Source of the DNA: Brevundimonas sp.
GTDB taxonomy: Bacteria > Pseudomonadota > Alphaproteobacteria > Caulobacterales > Caulobacteraceae
Length of the DNA stretch: 7,405 nucleotides
Assembly: GCA_024711185.1 (NCBI GenBank)
Contig: JANJTI010000365.1
Coordinates: forward strand, 1 to 7,405
Direction of reading: 5' to 3'
Part shown: positions 4,840-7,405 of the stretch, piece after piece
Position numbering within the stretch: position 1 is the stretch's first letter
Layout: each line of letters starts with the position of its first letter
Translations under genes and position numbers: made by a program
The notes under the pieces: generated by a model
What the model was told of the DNA's origin: nothing
The model's input: only the letters and a program-made list of their open reading frames with translations
Databases searched by the model: none

Positions 4840-6242
4840 TGGCGGAGAACAGGGGTCGCAGGCCCGGGACGGAGGGGCGCAACTCCGCCGCCCGCGGACG
4901 GCGCGTCGCCGAACAGGCGCGGGGGCCCCGCCCGCCGCGCCCGGACGCGCCCCGCGACGAGGCCGCCGATATCGGCGTCGAGGCGCGGCAGGCCGCCGGC
5001 GTGCTGCTCAACGCGGCGCTCGAAGGCCGCGGCGGGCTCGACGCGGCCCTGTCCTTCCGCGAGGTCGCCGGCCTGCCGGCCCCGGACCGCGCCTTCGCCC
5101 GGGCCGTCGCCATGGCCGCCCTGCGTCGCCTCGGCGAGATCGACCAGATCCTCGACCGCCGCCTGCAGAAGGCCCCGCCGGCCGCGGTTCGGACCATCCT
5201 GCGCATCGCCCTGGCGCAGACCCTCGTGCTGGAGACCCCGGCCTTTGCGGCGGTGTCGACGGCGGTCAAGCTGGCCGAACGCGACCCGAAGACCCGACCT
5301 TACAAGAACCTCGTCAACGCCGTGCTGCGCGGCGTCGGCCGCGACGGTCCCGGCCTGACCACCGCCGAGTCCAACCTGCCCGACTGGATCGCCGCCCGCT
5401 GGCGCGCCACGTACGGCGAGGCCGCGCTGGCCGGACTCGCGCTGGCGGCGCGAGAGGAGCCCCCGACCGACCTGAGCGTCAGGCCGGGCGTGGACCCGGC
5501 CGCCGTGGCCGACGCCGTCGACGGCGAGGTTCTGCCCGGCGGCGCGGTGCGGACCGGGCGGCGCGGCGACATCTCGACCTGGCCCGGCTTCGAGGACGGG
5601 AGCTGGTGGGTGCAGGACGCCGCCGCGGCCGTTCCGGTGCGTTTGCTGGAACCGCGTCCCGACGAGACGGTGGCCGACTTCTGCGCCGCGCCCGGCGGCA
5701 AGACCCTGCAACTCGCCGCGGCCGGCGCTTCGGTCGTGGCGCTGGACCGCTCCGACAAGCGCCTGAACCGGCTGCGCCAGAACCTGCAGCGCACCGGGCT
5801 GGAGGCGGAGATCGTGGTGACGCCCGCCGAAGACTGGGATGATCCGCGCGCCTTCGACGCCGTGCTGCTCGACGCCCCGTGCACCGCCACCGGCACCTTC
5901 CGGCGCAATCCCGAGGTGCTGCGCGCCACCCGCCCCGCCGACGTCGCCAAGCTGGCCGACGTGCAGCACCGCCTCCTCGACGCCGCCGCCGAACGGGTGA
6001 AGCCCGGGGGGCGGCTGGTCTATTGCGTCTGCTCGCTGGAGCGCGAGGAGGGCGAGACCCAGATCATCGCCTTCCTGCGCCGCAACCCGGCCTTCCGCAC
6101 CGCCCCGGCCGATCCGGCCGCGCTGGGCGCGCCCGTCGAGGCGCTGACGTCCGAGGGGTGGCTGCGCATCCTGCCCTCGATGTGGGCGGAGAAGGGCGGG
6201 CTGGACGGCTTCTTCGTCGCGCGGCTCGACCGGGTCGCCTAG
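4839..6242 (+). CDS. rsmB: 16S rRNA (cytosine-967-C5)-methyltransferase RsmB
   Basis: A 467-residue cytoplasmic enzyme that uses S-adenosylmethionine to methylate a conserved cytosine (C967 in E. coli) of 16S rRNA. Residues 1-45 are a basic, Arg/Gly/Pro-rich, probably disordered extension. A NusB-like RNA-binding domain follows at about 47-168, with the typical NLVNAVLR at 157-164. The catalytic Rossmann domain carries motif I ADFCAAPGGKTLQLA (279-293), motif IV LLDAPCTATGTFRRNPE (343-359) with Cys348 (release cysteine), and motif VI YCVCSLEREEGE (395-406) with the nucleophile Cys398. PSMWAEKGGLDGFFVARL (446-463) is the usual C-terminus. Both cysteines are present, so it should be active. E. 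coli RsmB has 429 residues; the excess is mainly the N-terminal tail. ATG 4839 overlaps the kup stop (TGATG) and only a weak AGGTG (4826-4830) precedes it, so coupling to kup is likely. The stop is shared in the CTAG palindrome with the convergent gene. Confidence 0.96.
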   Translation: MAENRGRRPGTEGRNSAARGRRVAEQARGPRPPRPDAPRDEAADIGVEARQAAGVLLNAALEGRGGLDAALSFREVAGLPAPDRAFARAVAMAALRRLGEIDQILDRRLQKAPPAAVRTILRIALAQTLVLETPAFAAVSTAVKLAERDPKTRPYKNLVNAVLRGVGRDGPGLTTAESNLPDWIAARWRATYGEAALAGLALAAREEPPTDLSVRPGVDPAAVADAVDGEVLPGGAVRTGRRGDISTWPGFEDGSWWVQDAAAAVPVRLLEPRPDETVADFCAAPGGKTLQLAAAGASVVALDRSDKRLNRLRQNLQRTGLEAEIVVTPAEDWDDPRAFDAVLLDAPCTATGTFRRNPEVLRATRPADVAKLADVQHRLLDAAAERVKPGGRLVYCVCSLEREEGETQIIAFLRRNPAFRTAPADPAALGAPVEALTSEGWLRILPSMWAEKGGLDGFFVARLDRVA

Positions 6243-6940
6243 GCCAGAACCGTGTAGGTCATCCGCGCGCGGACGCGGAAACCGAGACTCTCGTAGAAGG
6301 CGACCGTCGCCGTGTGTTCGGCGTAGGCGTGCAGAAAGGCCTGTTCTCCGCGCGCCAGGATGCGCGAGACCACCAGTCGGCTCAGCGTCCCCGCCAGCCC
6401 CTGTCCCCGGAAATCGGGATGGGTGCAGACGCCGCTCAGCTCGCTGAAGCCGTCGACCTTCATCCGCTCTCCGGCCATGGCGACCAGCCGCCCCTCCCGG
6501 CGCACGCCGATGAATCCGCCCAGCCTGAGGGTTCCGCGCCGGAACGGGCCGGGCCGGGTCAGGGTCGCCAGAGCCAGCATCTCGTCCGCGTCGGCTTCGG
6601 TCAGCGTCCGGACCTCGGGGATGTCGCCGCCGGCGGTCAGGGCGTCGGCGGTCATCTGCACGCAGGGCGCGCGCGAGACGACCGGGAAGTCCGGCAGGAC
6701 GCTCGCGATCGGCTCGCCCTCCGGCTCGACCAGACCCGCGCCGGGATAGCGGCGCGCCAGATCGGTCAGGGCCGCGCGGCTGCCCGCCGATCCATCGGCG
6801 GCGGCGAGAAAGACCCCGACGTCCGGATCGAGTCGCAGGGCGGCGTCGCCCTCGAGGTCGCTGCGGATGGCGAGGGGGGCCAGTCGCCCGGTCAGGGCGC
6901 TCCACACCGGTCGGTCGAGGGGATGGGCCGGGATCATCAT
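6239..6940 (-). CDS. GNAT-family N-acetyltransferase (FR47-like), substrate unknown
   Basis: A 233-residue protein with a C-terminal GNAT fold that transfers acetyl from acetyl-CoA to an amine. Around 141-172 lie the central strands (GGFIGVRREGRLVAMAGERM, then SELSGVCTHP). The acetyl-CoA pyrophosphate-binding motif RGQGLA is at 178-183, and the late-helix motif AFYESLGF is at 214-221, ending in FRVRARMTYTVL. This order resembles FR47-like acetyltransferases. Residues 1-110 are poorly conserved and may be a degenerate GNAT half or a substrate-recognition region. Two ATGs stand in tandem at 6940 and 6937; AGG at 6949-6947 suits the first and AAGGG at 6945-6941 is close to the second. It lies 63 bases downstream of trpS on the same strand and may share its transcript. 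The substrate cannot be inferred. Confidence 0.87.
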   Translation of the reverse strand: MMIPAHPLDRPVWSALTGRLAPLAIRSDLEGDAALRLDPDVGVFLAAADGSAGSRAALTDLARRYPGAGLVEPEGEPIASVLPDFPVVSRAPCVQMTADALTAGGDIPEVRTLTEADADEMLALATLTRPGPFRRGTLRLGGFIGVRREGRLVAMAGERMKVDGFSELSGVCTHPDFRGQGLAGTLSRLVVSRILARGEQAFLHAYAEHTATVAFYESLGFRVRARMTYTVLA

Positions 6941-7003
6941 CCCTTACCTAGGTGAAGCGCGACCGTTGGCCAGCCCTGTGCGAAAGCGGCGTCCGGAATC
7001 CGC

Positions 7004-7405
7004 TCAGGCGCGCCAGAATCCGACGATCTTCTTTACCTCATCCACCACCGGATCGGCGATGGCGGCGGCGCGTTCGGCCCCGTCCTTCAGCACCCGGTCG
7101 ACCTCGGCCGGATCGGCCATCAGGCGGCGCATCTCGGCCGAGACCGGGGCGAGCGACGACACCGCCAGCTCCGCCAGCGCCGGCTTGAACTGGCCGAAAC
7201 CCTGGCCGGCGAACTGCGCCAGCACCTGCTCCCGGCTGAGGTCGGCGAGGGCGGCGTAGATGGTCACCAGATTCTTCGCCTCGGCGCGATTCTCGAGCCC
7301 GTCGAGCGTCTCGGGCAGAACCTCCGGGTCGGTCCGCGCCTTGCGGATCTTGGCGACGATGGCGTCGGCGTCGTCGGTCAGGTTGATGCGCGACTGGTCC
7401 GAGGG
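7004..7405 (-). CDS. trpS: Tryptophanyl-tRNA synthetase, C-terminal part (5' end outside window)
   Basis: The minus-strand frame is open from 7405 to a TGA at 7006-7004 and gives 133 residues beginning PSDQSRINLTDDADAIVAKI. This is the segment that follows the KMSKS loop of bacterial class I TrpS, so the KMSKS motif itself should lie just outside the window. The rest fits the TrpS C-terminal helical domain: IRKARTDPEVLPETLDG, NRAEAKNLVTIYAALADLS, then the tail ADPVVDEVKKIVGFWRA, where TrpS enzymes usually end near VGF. An internal GTG at 7267 is only a valine codon of the full protein, not a start. The enzyme charges tRNA-Trp in the cytoplasm. No strong intrinsic terminator is seen between its stop and the GNAT gene, so read-through into that gene is plausible. 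Confidence 0.94.
   Translation of the reverse strand, partial: PSDQSRINLTDDADAIVAKIRKARTDPEVLPETLDGLENRAEAKNLVTIYAALADLSREQVLAQFAGQGFGQFKPALAELAVSSLAPVSAEMRRLMADPAEVDRVLKDGAERAAAIADPVVDEVKKIVGFWRA

Noticed and set aside
2820..6242. Single 1140-residue frame running through all of kup and continuing into rsmB
   Set aside because: The part before 4839 is an Arg/Gly/Pro-rich shadow of kup produced by GC-rich codons. Kup has full family motifs in another frame, and only the part from 4839 on matches RsmB.
4068..6905. 945-residue minus-strand frame overlapping kup, rsmB and the GNAT gene
   Set aside because: Low-complexity composition with no family motifs, opposite three well-supported genes. 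Long antisense frames are expected at this GC content.
6983..7004. Minus-strand terminator after trpS (AGCGG/CCGCT followed by TTCG)
   Set aside because: The stem is only 5 bases with a 10-base loop and no U-tract. The 63-base gap 6941-7003 otherwise shows only the GNAT Shine-Dalgarno.
1..7405. CRISPR array, insertion sequence, toxin-antitoxin or defence genes
   Set aside because: No regularly spaced repeats, transposase motifs or paired small toxin/antitoxin genes could be found; the genes are mostly housekeeping.

Overview
The window is GC-rich DNA from what looks like an alphaproteobacterium, most likely Caulobacterales (Brevundimonas or Caulobacter-like). The reasons are strong G/C preference at third codon positions, an alphaproteobacterial-type TrpS C-terminus, a kup-rsmB pair, and a short secreted/membrane protein ending in an Asp/Ser tail. 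The genus is inferred from gene content and composition; no search was run. Coding density is high and no phage, insertion-sequence or CRISPR features were seen.

Layout. (1) Bases 1-689 hold the 3' part of a type II 3-hydroxyacyl-CoA dehydrogenase-like SDR gene, whose stop codon lies inside a perfect hairpin. (2) Bases 690-930 hold a cluster of inverted repeats, a plausible stable-RNA promoter, a complete tRNA-Gly(GCC) with encoded CCA, and a UUCG-capped terminator. (3) Bases 931-1400 hold a leader with mutually exclusive inverted repeats, a 73-residue signal-peptide/membrane protein of unknown function, and a very strong intrinsic terminator. (4) On the minus strand, 2705 down to 1418, an Rrf2-family repressor gene is followed after 10 bases by a classical SDR oxidoreductase gene. 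A palindrome overlaps the candidate repressor promoter. (5) Divergent from these, 2863-6242 encodes the potassium transporter Kup and the 16S rRNA m5C967 methyltransferase RsmB, joined by a one-base stop/start overlap. (6) Convergent on rsmB is a minus-strand pair: the 3' end of trpS (7405-7004), then a GNAT acetyltransferase gene (6940-6239) whose stop codon shares the palindrome CTAG with the rsmB stop.

How the genes relate. Most are housekeeping genes: fatty-acid or branched-chain oxidation, tRNA-Gly, K+ uptake, rRNA modification and Trp-tRNA charging. The rrf2-SDR pair looks like a small autoregulated, possibly redox-responsive unit. The least understood part is the 931-1400 block: a small membrane protein behind a leader that can be drawn in two alternative folds, one of which covers the bases between the Shine-Dalgarno and the AUG. 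I found no clear multi-gene novel system. This leader plus orphan small protein is the best candidate for something undescribed.
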